From NCBI RefSeq assembly GCF_945859685.1, contig NC_079147.1, positions 232,000,765 to 232,064,764 on the forward strand: a stretch of 64,000 bases of DNA, written 5' to 3'. Origin of the DNA: Eupeodes corollae (lineage: Eukaryota > Arthropoda > Insecta > Diptera > Syrphidae). The notes below the pieces were generated by a model. The model ran no database searches. It saw nothing but the letters and a program-made list of their open reading frames with translations, and was not told the DNA's origin. This document shows, piece after piece, positions 44,201 through 55,205 of this stretch (position 1 is its first letter; every line of letters starts with the position of its first letter). Made by a program: the position numbers and the translations under genes.

Positions 44201-44590
44201 ATTTTTTCCTAAGATACTTATACTGGCCCCGCTGTCCAAGAGTCCGGTTATCTCTCGGTCACATATTTTTACCTTCGCGTAAGGCCTAGGGTCAGTTTGG
44301 GTATCAATGACAGTCGACGCGATTTTATGCCGAGTTTGTTTTCTTATTTCATATCTCGATCTCGCTTTCTTAATTCTGCTGGATATTTCGCTAACTCTTC
44401 CTTGAAAAATTTTATCTCTCGCCTCATAATATTCTTTTAACCTAACGTGTAATGGTTTTATTTCTCTTTTGTTTCCTGGTTTCTTCTCTAAGTCAACATC
44501 TTTCTTTTTTTCTCTAGCTAAAATTGTAATTCTTGTCTCATCAATATTGGATTTTGAATAGTCATTCTCTAAAGGTTTGTCTGGGGTGTC
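41255..44590 (-). CDS. Pol polyprotein of the 13.4-kb gypsy element
   Basis: 994 residues from the first Met at 44239, but the frame stays open upstream to the gag end, so translation probably enters by a -1 shift from gag. Numbering from that Met: protease DSGASIS at 2-8, RT with MPFGLCNAAQRLCRLMDKV and YLDDLL at 303-308, RNase H with VQCDASDSGIGAVLF, integrase HHCC (AHNPPKAAHGG...CETCKKSK) and catalytic Asp 723 (YVDFIGP), Asp 783 (HSDNGKQF) and Glu 818 (NASERVNR), spaced D-34-E. It ends HAKDLKQ. All catalytic residues are intact and there is no internal stop. Confidence 0.93.
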   Translation of the reverse strand, partial: DTPDKPLENDYSKSNIDETRITILAREKKKDVDLEKKPGNKREIKPLHVRLKEYYEARDKIFQGRVSEISSRIKKARSRYEIRKQTRHKIASTVIDTQTDPRPYAKVKICDREITGLLDSGASISILGKNCLKFIEDLKIRQQPYSSGVKTADGQSQKIIGKINVLIQYRNVEHNVTLYLVPNLDQELYLGVDFWKAFQIAPNILSSVSVLEQDADLMNAHELSLEQRLVLETVKQKFLDYDRHGLGKTTLMEHVIDTGDAVPIKQRHYPVSPVVQALLYQEIDRMLKIGVIEESESPWCSPVVLIKKPGPNGTVKYRFCLDSRKVNSVSKKDANPLPSIEGLISRLPDTYYISSVDLKEAFWQIPLEKDSREKTAFAVPGRPLYQFTVMPFGLCNAAQRLCRLMDKVIPSRLRDRVFVYLDDLLIIAPDFETHVALLGEVADCLRKANLTINVKKSKFCFKELKYLGFIVGGGKLKTDPAKIEAVVDFPIPKNARQVRRLLGLAGWYRRFIRDFSNLTAPLTNTLKKKNAKFVMTDEAKVAFENLKRALTTAPVLTHPDFSKRFYVQCDASDSGIGAVLFQKGEDDEESPISYFSQKLNSCQRNYSVTEKECMAAVMAVKKFRPYVEGMDFTIITDHSSLKWLMTMKDLSGRLARWSLELQSYTFDIEHRKGSLNVVPDTLSRAHLDSLDMGEIIPWIDLESDEFKSEEYKNLIDTVREHEKELPDVKIVDSFVYKRTFPMNSENLLVENSWRLWVPSTLTENLVAIAHNPPKAAHGGMAKTLYRVRQYFYWPNMTVQIRQFVSNCETCKKSKSSSQVQRPPIENGYVTDRPFQKLYVDFIGPYPRSKAGNVYVFVVLDHMSKFVFLKPLRSATSSNIITYLRNDIFNAYGVPQILHSDNGKQFVSKEFQSFLEKYGIRHFKTANYSPQSNASERVNRTLLAAIRSYLKEDQRDWDSHLSDIACALRSSVHSAIGVSPYFGLFGTNMMTHASGYALAQKLNVLEDGELATLPRQERLHLIRAKLKENITIANEKGRKTYNTRSRNVRYLPGQEVYKRNFILSDSSKLLSSKLCPKYVKCRIVKPVGKSMYELENLVGKKIGIFHAKDLKQ

Positions 44591-46431
44591 TGAGTCGAAC
44601 GCGACTCCCCCGGAGTTGTCGCGTTCCGATGGCGGTTTTCCGGATTACACCGAGGACATTTGGGAGTGATAACACCATCAAGCCCACACCTGTAACAAAA
44701 TATATTTCTTTTGTTGGAAGGACAGTCCACGAAAGAGTGACCTTGGATCCGACAGTTCCAACACTCTCCGGCCCTGCCTTCACCTTGGCCTACTGAAGTT
44801 TTCGGTCGAGCTCCCGAACGCTGAAAAGCATCTACGTGCTCACCTACTGATGAAACCACTTCTGGATCCGCAACAACATCTAACTCATTTGCTACGAACC
44901 GATGTGGAGCTCTATTTGGTTTTTGACCTTCTCGGTCCTTTTTCGGAAAAGCGTACTCCGCCTCCTTACAAGCCATCCTCAGTTGGTCCATTGAGAAAAT
45001 GGTTTGAGGATACACTAACGGCTCCAATCGTTCGTTCAGGTTTCTCTTAATCATTCTTACCAGCTGATTTTCGGGGATCTGGACTTTTAATTGAGACCGT
45101 AAACGAGTTATCGCCGCAAAATAGTCGTCGCTTGACTCCCAGTTGCCTTGCTTACGATCCCTTATTTCACCAGTTATCTCGATATCCGATTTGGAACTCT
45201 CGAACTGACGTATTAAGGCATCCCGTAGCATCGGCTAATCTGGCTGTCCATTTGAGCGAAGATACCACCAGTACCATTCACTCGCGGCCCCCGAGAGTAA
45301 GAGATGAAAGTCTCTTAGAATCTCAGCCCATGCACACCTATACTTATCTTGTAGCATCTCGACTCTGAATACAAACTCTTCTACTCTAGGGTCAGCGGAC
45401 TTCCCGTCAAACTGTAGCTTCCACTTGTCCAACCGGATGGGCGTTTTCATCACCGGTGGTGGATATACCGGAGGAGGGTTGAAGTAGAGAGGCTGAGGGT
45501 ATCTCGGCGTGAACCCATTTGGTTCCTGGTATGGGTTTGGATGGGACATGCCGTTTGCCTCAGACGTACTAACAGGACCTTGGTTCACACTCCGATCCCT
45601 TGTAGTATACGACGGCCTCGGATACTGATCGGCACTGAAATTATTAAGCTGATCGTTCGACTGACGCGTTTGCCCACCAGAATCCCCTATCAAATTCTGA
45701 ACTCTTCCCCCCCCAGTTGGTGGACCAGGTTGAGTTGGGTTTGTTTCTTTCAAAAGATCTAAAAACTGTTTTCTTATTTCATTTCTTAGCGATTCGGTTA
45801 GTTGCCTACTAAGCGTATTGTTGTAAGACGCACACGCGTCACCTACGGCCTGATTAATCGCCGACCTAACTTCTTCAGTGATTCCAGGGTTAATGGCTAC
45901 TTGAGCCCCCGCGGCATGATTGTTCGATTGACCCCCGCTATCGGATGACCTTGCCATACCGTTGACCCAATTTGACGGCTCCGGTGATAATCCTCCAGGT
46001 GGAGTCAAATTACTATACGAAGGTGCCGATAATGTATCGATCACACTTCTCCCATCCCCCGAATCTAAACCTACTAAACCTCCCTCAATTGGGTTTGCAC
46101 CTTCGGTTAGTAATAAACCCTTTGACCGACCTTGTATTTCCTGGGGATGATGGTCTTTATTTCTAGCGATATTGTCAATAGGTCCTACCCCAATAGGTTT
46201 AGTTGCAGGTACTTCTTCATTCGGAGAGTTTCCCAACCTTGGACCAGACTTGTCCTTAGGAGAGTGCTGAACTCGAGACATCTCGGACGGAACTTGTAAA
46301 ATCTTTTCACGTAAGGAGCGGGTAAGTCTTTGATCTGGCAATAAGTTTTGTACCTTGATTATTTTCCTTTCTAATTCTTCTTCCTCTTGTCTTTTCATAG
46401 GTCTCGCACAACAAAAACAAAAACTATACAA
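44569..46431 (-). pseudogene. Gag of the 13.4-kb gypsy element, with an in-frame stop
   Basis: One frame from 46431 to 44569 broken by a single TAG at 45235..45237. Likely start is the Met at 46398 (MKRQEEEELERKIIKVQ). The first half is Pro/Gly/Asn-rich, ending in a capsid-like block WAEILRDFHLLLSGAASEWY. After the stop, the capsid continues (RDALIRQFESSKSDIEITGE). One CCHC knuckle, CWNCRIQGHSFVDC, is followed by CYRCGLDGVITPKC, which lacks the His. The frame ends RSTQTPQTNL and overlaps pol in the -1 frame. Without readthrough or a helper Gag this copy could not assemble particles. Confidence 0.9.
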
Positions 46432-48141
46432 CTATACCCTAGACGCTATACAAGAAAACCCTAACCTAAGATACAATTATTCCTATAATCTATAAACAAA
46501 AAAAATAAAACCTAAAACTATAATTGTGTACAAAAAAAAATGAATTTGTTATAACTATTCTATAAAATCTAATTCTAAGCTAAATTATTCAAAAAAAATG
46601 TAAACAAATTATTTATGTAAATCCTTAAAAATCTACAACCCTATTCTAATACACTAAGCCTAACTAATCTAAGTAACACTACAAATATCTAAAAACTAAA
46701 TTTGGTACTTAACTAACTATTAATTATATTTATCTTTTTAATCTACCGATACCTATATCTAAGAAAAAAAACTATACCTATGTATTTTTTTTGTTTTGGG
46801 TTTTTCTTTTAATTTGATTTATATATTTTTTTTTATTTTTGATTTTTTTTTTGACTATTTTTTTGACTATTCTACCCAAACCTTAAATTCTTAATTGCTA
46901 GTTAAAACGAAACTGATTAATTAAAAAAAAAACTTAATTGCTAAAAACCGAAATAAAAATTGAAATTAAAAAAAAACGAAAAGAAACAAAAAATATACAT
47001 CTGGTACAGATTTTAAACTGATAGAAAAATTTGTAAACATTAATAACTTAAACCTATCGTAATTACTATATTACTATTACTATACACCTAAACTGATCAA
47101 AAAAAAAAAACTTAATGTTAAAAACGTAAATAAAATTGAAATAAAAAAACATAATATATGTATGTATGTATGTATCGATTTTAAACTGAAGGAAAATTTG
47201 TAAAACCTTAATACTTAAACCACTTGTAATAGACAAGCTAATAAAAAAAAAATGTATCACTATCTGACACCGCGAACGTTGAACACTATTAAGACTGAAC
47301 GAAAGACTTCTACAGATTGATAATATAAAATTTTTGCAAAAAATTCAAATTATTCATAAAACAATTCGGAGGTGTTTCAGGCGGATTCTTCAGTTACTTC
47401 TCTTTTTCTTCGTACATGGGACACTAACGAACTTCGCTTCACTTGCTAATCTCACTTTATGTTCCCGAGATATGTCCAACATACAACTTACACTCATTCA
47501 CACCGCTCAATCACTACCATGAACACACACACAACATTATTTAATTATAAAAAGCCTGTTTTTATTTTTGCTTTTTGGGGTTCTTACCTCCTCGTCGCAA
47601 TTGGGTGGGCATTCTATAAAGCTATCCCATCCAAGACTTACGATTCGACTAGAACCTTACCAAAATCACCGTCTTCAAATTGATTCTGGAAATCCAGTCG
47701 CGATTCATTCGGTACGTAAAAACCCTCCGAAAGAAGACATACTGGACTCCCTTAAACGTTTAGCAAAAATATTTATTCCTTACTCGTTCCGACTGTCCTC
47801 TCGAACCGATCTTCAACGCTTCGTCGCAAGTATGCAAGCATTCTTAAAGCTATCTTGCATACGACATACGCTGCAATTGAAAACGGTTTCGAAAACAGGC
47901 GAATACGGGTCACAGAATCTTGCATAACCTTTATTGATGGTTTCCGTTCCCATCTCTTAGTCTTTGCATCGCAAATAAGCGAGTTTTCTTACGAGCTATC
48001 TCGTTTATGTCTTATGCTCCGACCAAGATCTGGGCCCCAAAACCACTGCAAAGATTAAAAAAAAACATACTATCACATTCATACACACAAACACAACGTT
48101 GGAAACACGTTACAAACGTTGCAAATACGTTGGGCGCCATT
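46432..48141 (-). other. 5' leader of the 13.4-kb element
   Basis: 1.7 kb between the primer-binding site and gag, AT-rich near gag, with a TATG microsatellite at about 47157..47176. The + strand frames here (47334..48058) carry no motif. It may hold the packaging signal, which cannot be recognised by eye. Confidence 0.7.
48127..48139 (-). other. Primer-binding site (tRNA-Lys type)
   Basis: The - strand reads TGGCGCCCAACGT two bases after the 5' LTR end. TGGCGCCCAAC complements the 3' end of a tRNA-Lys as used by many retroelements. Confidence 0.85.
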
Positions 48142-50766
48142 TGAAATGAGAGGCAATAGGTAGATTAATAAGGGAAGGGATTTAGGATAGGATAGGAGCG
48201 CGGAGGATTCAATGACCAGCCCATAAGGGTAGGCCAGAACTAGGATGGGATAAGGGGTACGGGAGTTGGGATAGAATGTCCACTACGAAGGCGATGGCAT
48301 GCTCGCGATGCTCGGCTAAGCTCGCCGGATGAGGGGGGGATCTTACCTTCGTAGATGGACCTCACCTCTTTCCAAAACTAAAATTTCATGCCATTACACA
48401 AAAACTTAAACGATCCCAAAAACATAACATTAACACATAACTCTAAAAGAACAAACAAATTTGTACAGACTTGCACACTACAACCAAAACATGACTTCCA
48501 AACTAGCACTACAAGTAAAGAACACCAAACACAGGACAACCTACACACCGCCACCAGACACAGAACTATCGACACACTACGACCGACACACCATCACCAG
48601 ACACACCATCACCAGACACACCATCACCAGGCACACCATCACCAGACACTCCATCACCAAACAGCACTACATACACGCTCGACCTGACACACTATCACCG
48701 GATAACACGACATTCATGCCGGACCTGACACACCTCGGGAACGCTGCGGCTGTTGTAGCAGCATGGCCGTACCCACCCAACCTGGAGTTCGGCTGGCCTT
48801 TACTTTCGAACTCCCCTTACTAGTCTTTGAAGCTGAAGTTTACGTTGTAGAACCCGGTTCACTGAAGAGCATTATCCAGCCCTACCACACCTCCTCTGAA
48901 AATTGTAATCAGCACTCCATAATATTTAAGTACTGAACACCAAAAGTTGATAAAATAAAAAAAAAACACAACAAATCGACTACACTGTAACGTGACTTAC
49001 ATTTTATTTAAATAGATTCGTAACTAACATAAATGGAATATATAAAAAAAAAATATAAAGGATAATTTCGAAATTTGAAAATTAGAAAATTGGTAAATTT
49101 AAAAGAAATTGAAAATTTGAAATAACTTAAATAAAAAAAATCAAAGGAAAACACAAAATTTCTCCTCAGAAGTATATATGTACCTAGTGTACCTAATCCA
49201 AAAACAAACAAAAAAACAGGGACTTTCTCCGTATGGAGGAGACTTAAGTTCCCTTGTTCTCCCCGGAAATCTACGCCGTCTTCCTTTTATGAAGCGGCTG
49301 TACCAATTCCTCTTTTATCCTACCTACCAAGAGCTCTCTATAGGTAGCTAAAGGGATGCAAAATATTGCCTCTACTTTGACAGGGAGGGGTATGGGGAAC
49401 CTACGCCGCCCCGACGAACTCTACCCGTAATGCTTACTCGACACTAACAAAAAATAACGACGCACTCTAGACACATATACCGATACAAGGAGTTACAAAA
49501 TAAAGTCGTTATAAATTTGAATATTTGTTGTTTCAATGTCACGTTACTAATTTTTCCTTTGTTATTTGTTGAACAGCTAGGTATACGTATATATCTATAT
49601 ATATATAAGCAAATCCTAGAATCGATTCGCCAGGAACCGAATCCTTTTCTCCTATCCCGCCGGATTGGCGTAAATGTTAACGAGAATGCACAACGATATA
49701 TATATATATATGTATATGTAGTTAAACTTATATAAATATAGGGGTGAGATTGGTTTTGGCTAGTAAAGTTACTTGGGGATCCGGGTCTATCGACGGATCA
49801 ATCCTATGTTAAGCACAACCTCCACATCACCTTGGGAATGAAATTTTCTTTCTCTAGGACCGTCGCTCACTCCTACGCCAACCACCGCGCCGGCCGCCAA
49901 AACTCAATCTCACTACAATATGTATTTATGATTTTTTTATTTGTTCCTATTATAATATAACTAAAAGTATCACTCACCCTCAGCTATTATTTTAAATTTT
50001 TTTCCTCTTTATGGATTTATCTTCTTTCTTTCTTCACTTCTTTTGTTTTATGCCACTTTTAAATTTAAATACCTAGATGCTTTCGTCACCCACTCTGAAC
50101 TACAAATGACTTCTAGTCAAGTTCCTTTAGCGGTTACGATCTTCAATTACCGCATAGTTTATTATTTCCCGCAATGTTCACAAAACTACTCTTTCAGCAT
50201 CGTCTGGACCCTTGCTTTAAAGCTTAATTTCACTCCTATCTAATCCTTTCTTATTTTCCCCACCTTTCCCAATTCGCATAAACTTTTCATTAAATATTTA
50301 ATATTGTGGGTATTGTTGTTCCTTTCATACCTATAAACATATATCCGTCGCTTCTGCAATTTCTTCGTCCTCCTTTTATACCATCTTCTTAATCCCAATT
50401 CTTTACTTCTGTCTCTTTTTCATGACATATGTCTATTTCGTCCCTAATTGTCATGTCAGATTGTCAGTGATTCGAATTACGAAATAGAAGTTGCGTGCGC
50501 CGGTAAATAAATAAACATAAAAAAAACAAGTCCTAGGAAAAACAAAAGAAATAAAATAACTAATTGGAATTGATGCAAACCAGAGTCACTAGGTAAGTAA
50601 TTTCTCCTGCCTATTCTGACCAGAACTATCGATCTGGGTCTTACCCAGTCTATGTCCCTGGTCAGCATTGTAGGTATTCTCTATTATTTTTCCTAATATT
50701 TTTGAATTTTTCTTGCAGGAATAGTGACTAACCTAGGACAACTTTGGCCTATCGGTGGCCACAACA
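48142..50766 (-). repeat. 5' LTR of the 13.4-kb gypsy element
   Basis: 2625 bp, nearly identical to 37343..40083. It has one extra minisatellite unit and lacks about 130 bp after TTCTTCACTT near 50036. Few substitutions seen, for example AATAGTGCC against AATATTGCC. Confidence 0.95.
48588..48662. repeat. 15-bp minisatellite, five units
   Basis: Same unit as at 37789, one unit longer. Confidence 0.95.
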
Positions 50767-51800
50767 ATTCCTTTATTTTTCCTGTCCATAAAAAAGGAAC
50801 ATGAATGATGCAGGATAATAGCTAAGCTTTCTTCAATTCCCAAGTTTTTTGACGATTCTCTTTTTAATTGTAGACCTATTTTTTCTTTCAAACAACATGA
50901 ATTCTTAAGAGGCAGATCCACTATAATCAATCTTACTGAATTTGACAGAATTATAGAAAGGAAATGAAGTGAAACTTAAAGTCCTAGATTTCTCATCTTC
51001 AGAACCGAAGATATAGAGTTATTTTCAGTTCTTCAGTACCAAACGAGCCATCAGGTCTTTTGTTAATTGTCTAGGCTATCACCGACGTTATTAATGAAAT
51101 TAATAATTCAACAGTATTCATTTACGCTGATGACATGAAAATAACAAATGTAACTTCTACTTTATCTGATTCTGTCTTGATCCAAAATGATCTTAGCTTC
51201 TTCAGACTTGATGCGACAAATATTTCTTAGAACTAAAATGCCACTTCATAACATTCACTCGTAAACGATCACATCTTCCCCACCAAACTTACAGTATGCT
51301 CGATGTTATCAATCATTGTGTCTGTTCTATTCGTATCCTAAGTGTTATTTGCGACACTCAGTTCAACTTTCGATCCCATTTTGATGATAACTCATCCCTT
51401 GGCTCCATTAAACGTTGGTCTAACGAATTCTCAAACCCCTATTTCACTAAATCTCTATACACCACCTTTAGAAGACCTCTCCTTTAATACGATAGTCAAG
51501 CCTGCACTCCCCCATCAGAACTGTCACTCTTAATGAATTGAATATGTACAGGATTTCTTCGGTTTGCACTCCGCGGTCACCCTTGGTTGTGAATATATAT
51601 TTTTGCCACCTTAAGAAGATCTTTAAAAACTTATTAATTTGCAAATCCTTTAAAAACGCACAAAAGTCGCTGATATTCTCTTTCTACACCAGCTTTTAGC
51701 AGGTCATAGACACACCACTTCGTCTAGAAAAGATTTCTATTTATACTTCTTCTCTTTATCGCCTTCCTCATCACCAGGAATATAGTAATTTACTAACTTA
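50767..51800 (+). pseudogene. LINE RT, 3' half, downstream of the gypsy element
   Basis: Starts with the target duplication ATTC and continues the interrupted protein: FIFPVHKKG, then after frame changes a QHEFLRGRSTITNLTEF block, a VPN-LLLIV block, NNSTVFIYADDMKI (catalytic box, near 51130), KCHFITFTRKRSHLP, and the thumb (CDTQFNFRSHFDD, IKRWSNEFSNPYFTKSLYTT). Multiple stops and frameshifts show it was already decayed. Jockey-type. Confidence 0.82.
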
Positions 51801-52075
51801 ACCTTTTTTTTTTGGTTAAAGGGAAGATGAAATCGACTTTCGACAAACATGTTTCAAGCCCTGGTGATTGCAAATATTTGTATTCTATTTTGCCTTTTTA
51901 TACCATAATTGCCATTTTTTGCCTATCTTCACCATTTATTCTTTTTTTGCCTTTATTGCTTTTTATTAAATTTTGTTAAGAAATATCTAATAATTGGTTA
52001 AGCATTAAAAGAAATGTGAACATTTTCTCATCCCGTTGAGAATCTTTAGTTAAAAATCTGGTTGTTTTGAAAGAT
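51801..52075. other. No gene seen
   Basis: Short AT-rich spacer. Confidence 0.6.
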
Positions 52076-52079
52076 ATTG

Positions 52080-52460
52080 AAGAAAATTAAAAAAAAAAAA
52101 ACAAAATGGCTCATTGGAGAAGAAGTCTTGAAGAAGTTTACTGCCGTTTTCATTGGAAACACAGGGCTAAAAACGATTAAGCAGATAAATTCTGTAACAA
52201 ACGGCGACGTGGATTCCAAACTTCCAGGAAACATTGAAATGAATAATGTTAAAAGTATTAGATGGGTTGCACTCGTTTCAGCGGAAGTTGAGAAATCATT
52301 TAGCTCCTTCTATATACCTATATATGCTATACCTGAGTCCTTCCTATCTTAGAAACAATATTTACAACTCCTTCTAAGTTTTTTGTTTATTTAAATCTAA
52401 CGTGTGAGCCTTCGGGCCCAAACCTGAGCATAAGCGTAAATGAATAAATAAACAGAAAAG
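52080..52460 (+). pseudogene. Possible hAT-type dimerisation-domain fragment
   Basis: The 91-codon frame ends with WVALVSAEVEKSFSSFY, resembling the SAEVERSFS-Y motif of hAT or CGGBP1-like transposase C termini. Upstream residues (EEVLKKFTAVFIGNTGLKTI) do not help. Downstream, GAGCCTTCGGGCCCAAACCTG and AATGAATAAATAAACAG look like a LINE 3' tail. Assignment rests on one motif. Confidence 0.45.
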
Positions 52461-53095
52461 TGGGAAAAAGTCGAGGCTTAAAATGGGATCTAATCTTACA
52501 ATCCTAGAGATATCCACACAATTTTTGACTTTTACAAGGACATATATGTACATACAGCAATTTTGTGTAATAATGCGTATACCTATAAAACTATTAATTA
52601 TCCTTGAGATATTGGCACTAGAAAAACCACTTGAAATTGTGAAATAGAAAACAAAATTATATCACTGTCGTCATGCATTTTCCTTCAGACAAGATGGTAA
52701 ACAAGTTTAGTTTAACTATACACAAACTTGTCTAACCTTCTTAGTCTCAATGAAAGTGCGAATTTATCCATAAAAGAGTCTCACAAATTTAGCAATTTAC
52801 AGAAACAAAAACACTCACGTTTCTTTACTTTGATAATTCCGACACTTCAACAGAATTATTGCACCCGCTTCACTATTGAAAAACTCTTGACATATTTATT
52901 CGTTGTGAACAAACATCAAGAGAAAAAGTTTTGTTTAATTTAAATGACAATTGGCAACAAGGAATTCGAACTTAAAATTTTCGTAAAAAGAGCAAAGTCA
53001 AAAGACTAATTAACTTTTTTTCATTAATATGTCTTAGATGCAAATTTGTAAGTTTTTCAATTGCTTATATGTTGTCAAAATACTCTAAATAATGT
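52461..53095. other. No gene seen
   Basis: AT-rich spacer; the 71-codon frame 52728..52943 shows no motif. Confidence 0.6.
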
Positions 53096-53099
53096 CTTT

Positions 53100-55205
53100 A
53101 CATACTTACTTACTTACTAAGGTTCTCAGACCTGTTAAGTCCGTTGGGGGCCCTTTAAGGGGTATAGGGCCTCTACGGTGGGCGGTTTCTCGAGAAATTT
53201 TACAGCTCACTCCAACTCTTGCCAAGTAATGCAGTGGAATCCACTTACAAGAGAAGAAGAAGAGCTCTTCTTCCTTCCTGCAATGCAGGGCAGGCGTTAT
53301 ACCTTTTTGAAGCGTATGTCCAATCCATTGCCACTAACGCCTTCGTACAATTAAGTCTATAGGTTCCTGACCTGTCCTTCTATAAAGTAGCTCGTTGGAT
53401 ATTTGATTTGGTTAGAAAATTCTTGGGATGTTGCGAAGACATCTATTCATGAAGGTTTGCAGCTTCCTTGTAATGGCTGAAGTAACTTTTCAGGTGCTGC
53501 ATCCATAAAGAAGTACAGATTCGATATTTGTGCGAAACAGTTGCAGCTATGTTCCAAATTTTGAACAGCATAGCGAACGCCGCTTTTGCTTGGCCGATGT
53601 GGCAGATGACATCTTGTTCGGTTCCGCCATCGATGGAGACGATACTTTCAAGGTATTGAAAACTCTCCACTTTCTCCACAGGTTGTGAAGAAATATTTAT
53701 TTGAGAGGATAGTCGGGTTCCGAGGTTGATCATTTCTATTTTTCCGGAATTAATTTTCAGCCTTACGATATCTGCTTCTCTTTCCATACTTGTTGTCATT
53801 TGATGGAGATTTTTTTTTAGTTTAGAGATTCATGATCTATGAGAGAGTTAGCAAACATCGGCCGCGTAATCCAAGTGCTTTAAATAGGGAGTCAAAGTAT
53901 ATTGGATTCCTCCGCTACCTGACGAAGCTGCACGCAGTACATCACTTAGCACCTGTTAAAACAATATTGGTGCCAGAATACAGCCCTGTCTGACTCCGCT
54001 TCGGATTTCAAAATCATCGGACAACCTACCATCGTGCAGAGCGTGACACTTGGATCCATCATATGCTGCTTTAATAATAGGAATTAGTTTTTCTGGAATG
54101 CCTCTCCTCCGCAAAAGCTTACCAGATGTACTCCCTGTTGACGCTATCAAAGGCCTTCTCGAAGTCGATGAACAGCAGGTGTAGTAGTGCTCGATATTCA
54201 ATGCACTTCTCAATAATGATCAGTTTCTTGATGTGATCAATACTACTTTTTCGGAATCGAGCATGGCCTCTAAGGTGTTCGCTAATGCGTTCCAGTATGA
54301 CTTTTGCGGCTATTTTGGCAACGGTAGGTAGAACGCAAATTCCTTTTCCAATTTTCGCTCTTTGTACGATCTCCTTTTTTTGGGAGCTACACGATCATTC
54401 CCTTCTTCCACTCATCGGGGAAGCTTTTGTTGGTACAGGCTTCGTTTATGAGCGGATTAAGCAGTTCGCTTGTTGACGTTGGCGCTGTTTGAAAAAAATT
54501 CGGCGGGAATTCGCTCAAGTCCTACCGCTTTGTTGTTCTTAAGTGTTTTAATTCCGGCAACAATCTAATCTTTACTGGAAGGTTGGGTGCAGATTCTTGG
54601 ATTGGTTTGTTCGGGTGTTTCAGAATTCATTGGCTGCACGTTGTTTGCAAACACTCGGGGTAAAACCACCAGGTGTTGCCTTAAGCTATGTACACCGGTC
54701 AGCTCTTTGGTTTTTCTGTAAACGGTTCTGCTGTCGGCTGTCGCTCCTATTTCCAGCATCTGCTTCTTGCGCCAATGTGTTGATGTAGTTACGCTCATCA
54801 CGGCACACCCTGCGGTGAACCCGTCGAGCCCTTAACTGTTTGCGTTCGTTGATCCTTGCCCGAAATTCTTCTGAAAGCCAGGTTTCGTTGCTTCCTTCTT
54901 TCAATTCGAAGATTCTGTCAGCACCTGAAGTAAAAACATTTTTCACAGCATTCCAATGGTGTTCGATGTCGTCATGCACTGTGCTACTAATTGTTCTCAT
55001 TTCGTGAGACAGGTGACCCCTGAATTGTTGTTGGGTCGTGAGATCATTTGGTCTAGCAATGATGAATTTGGGGACTCGTGTTATTGCGTTGGATCTTCGA
55101 ACTGTAGCTGTATGCATTCTTAGGGTAGCTATCATTGAGTGGTGGTTTAGGCAAGTCCCATGCCGGCGCCTCCTCTGTTTCAGACATTGAAATAATGTCA
55201 ATGAA
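53100..55205 (-). mobile_element. RTE-like LINE, 5'-truncated
   Basis: On the - strand from 55200: a linker region (KNVFTSGADRIFELKEGSNE then TWLSEEFRARINERKQLRAR), RT fingers (a KAFDSVNR-like piece, LLRRRGIPEKLIPIIKAAYD), RLSDDFEIRSGVRQGCILAP, then after breaks IVRLKINSGKIEMINLGTR, KVESFQYLESIVSIDGGTEQ with DVICHIGQAKAAFAML. Order and text match RTE-type second ORFs common in arthropods. It ends in a (TAAG)n-type tail (CTTACTTACTTAC on the + strand, 53104). Endonuclease mostly absent; frameshifts and stops make it inactive. Confidence 0.83.

Larger units (their letters stand above)
37343..50766 (-). mobile_element. 13.4-kb Ty3/gypsy element with very long LTRs (Osvaldo-like)
   Basis: Two LTRs of 2741 and 2625 bp (37343..40083 and 48142..50766) flank an 8.06-kb interior coding on the - strand. 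On that strand each LTR starts TGTTGTGGCCACC and ends CTCTCATTTCA. The primer-binding site TGGCGCCCAACGT (48127..48139), of tRNA-Lys type, lies two bases inside the 5' LTR. Order: 5' LTR, 1.7-kb leader, gag, pol (PR-RT-RNaseH-IN), 1.17-kb non-coding tail, 3' LTR. No env frame. Long LTRs, a Lys-type site and the RT text point to the Osvaldo/Ulysses/Woot group (inference). LTRs differ by few substitutions, so insertion is recent. Confidence 0.95.

Noticed and set aside
47334..48058. Several + strand frames next to the 5' LTR
   Set aside because: Antisense to the element leader, overlapping each other, no recognisable domain.
53956..54213. 85-codon frame considered as a host gene
   Set aside because: Contains the RT block SGVRQGCILAPILF and lies in order within the RTE-like element.
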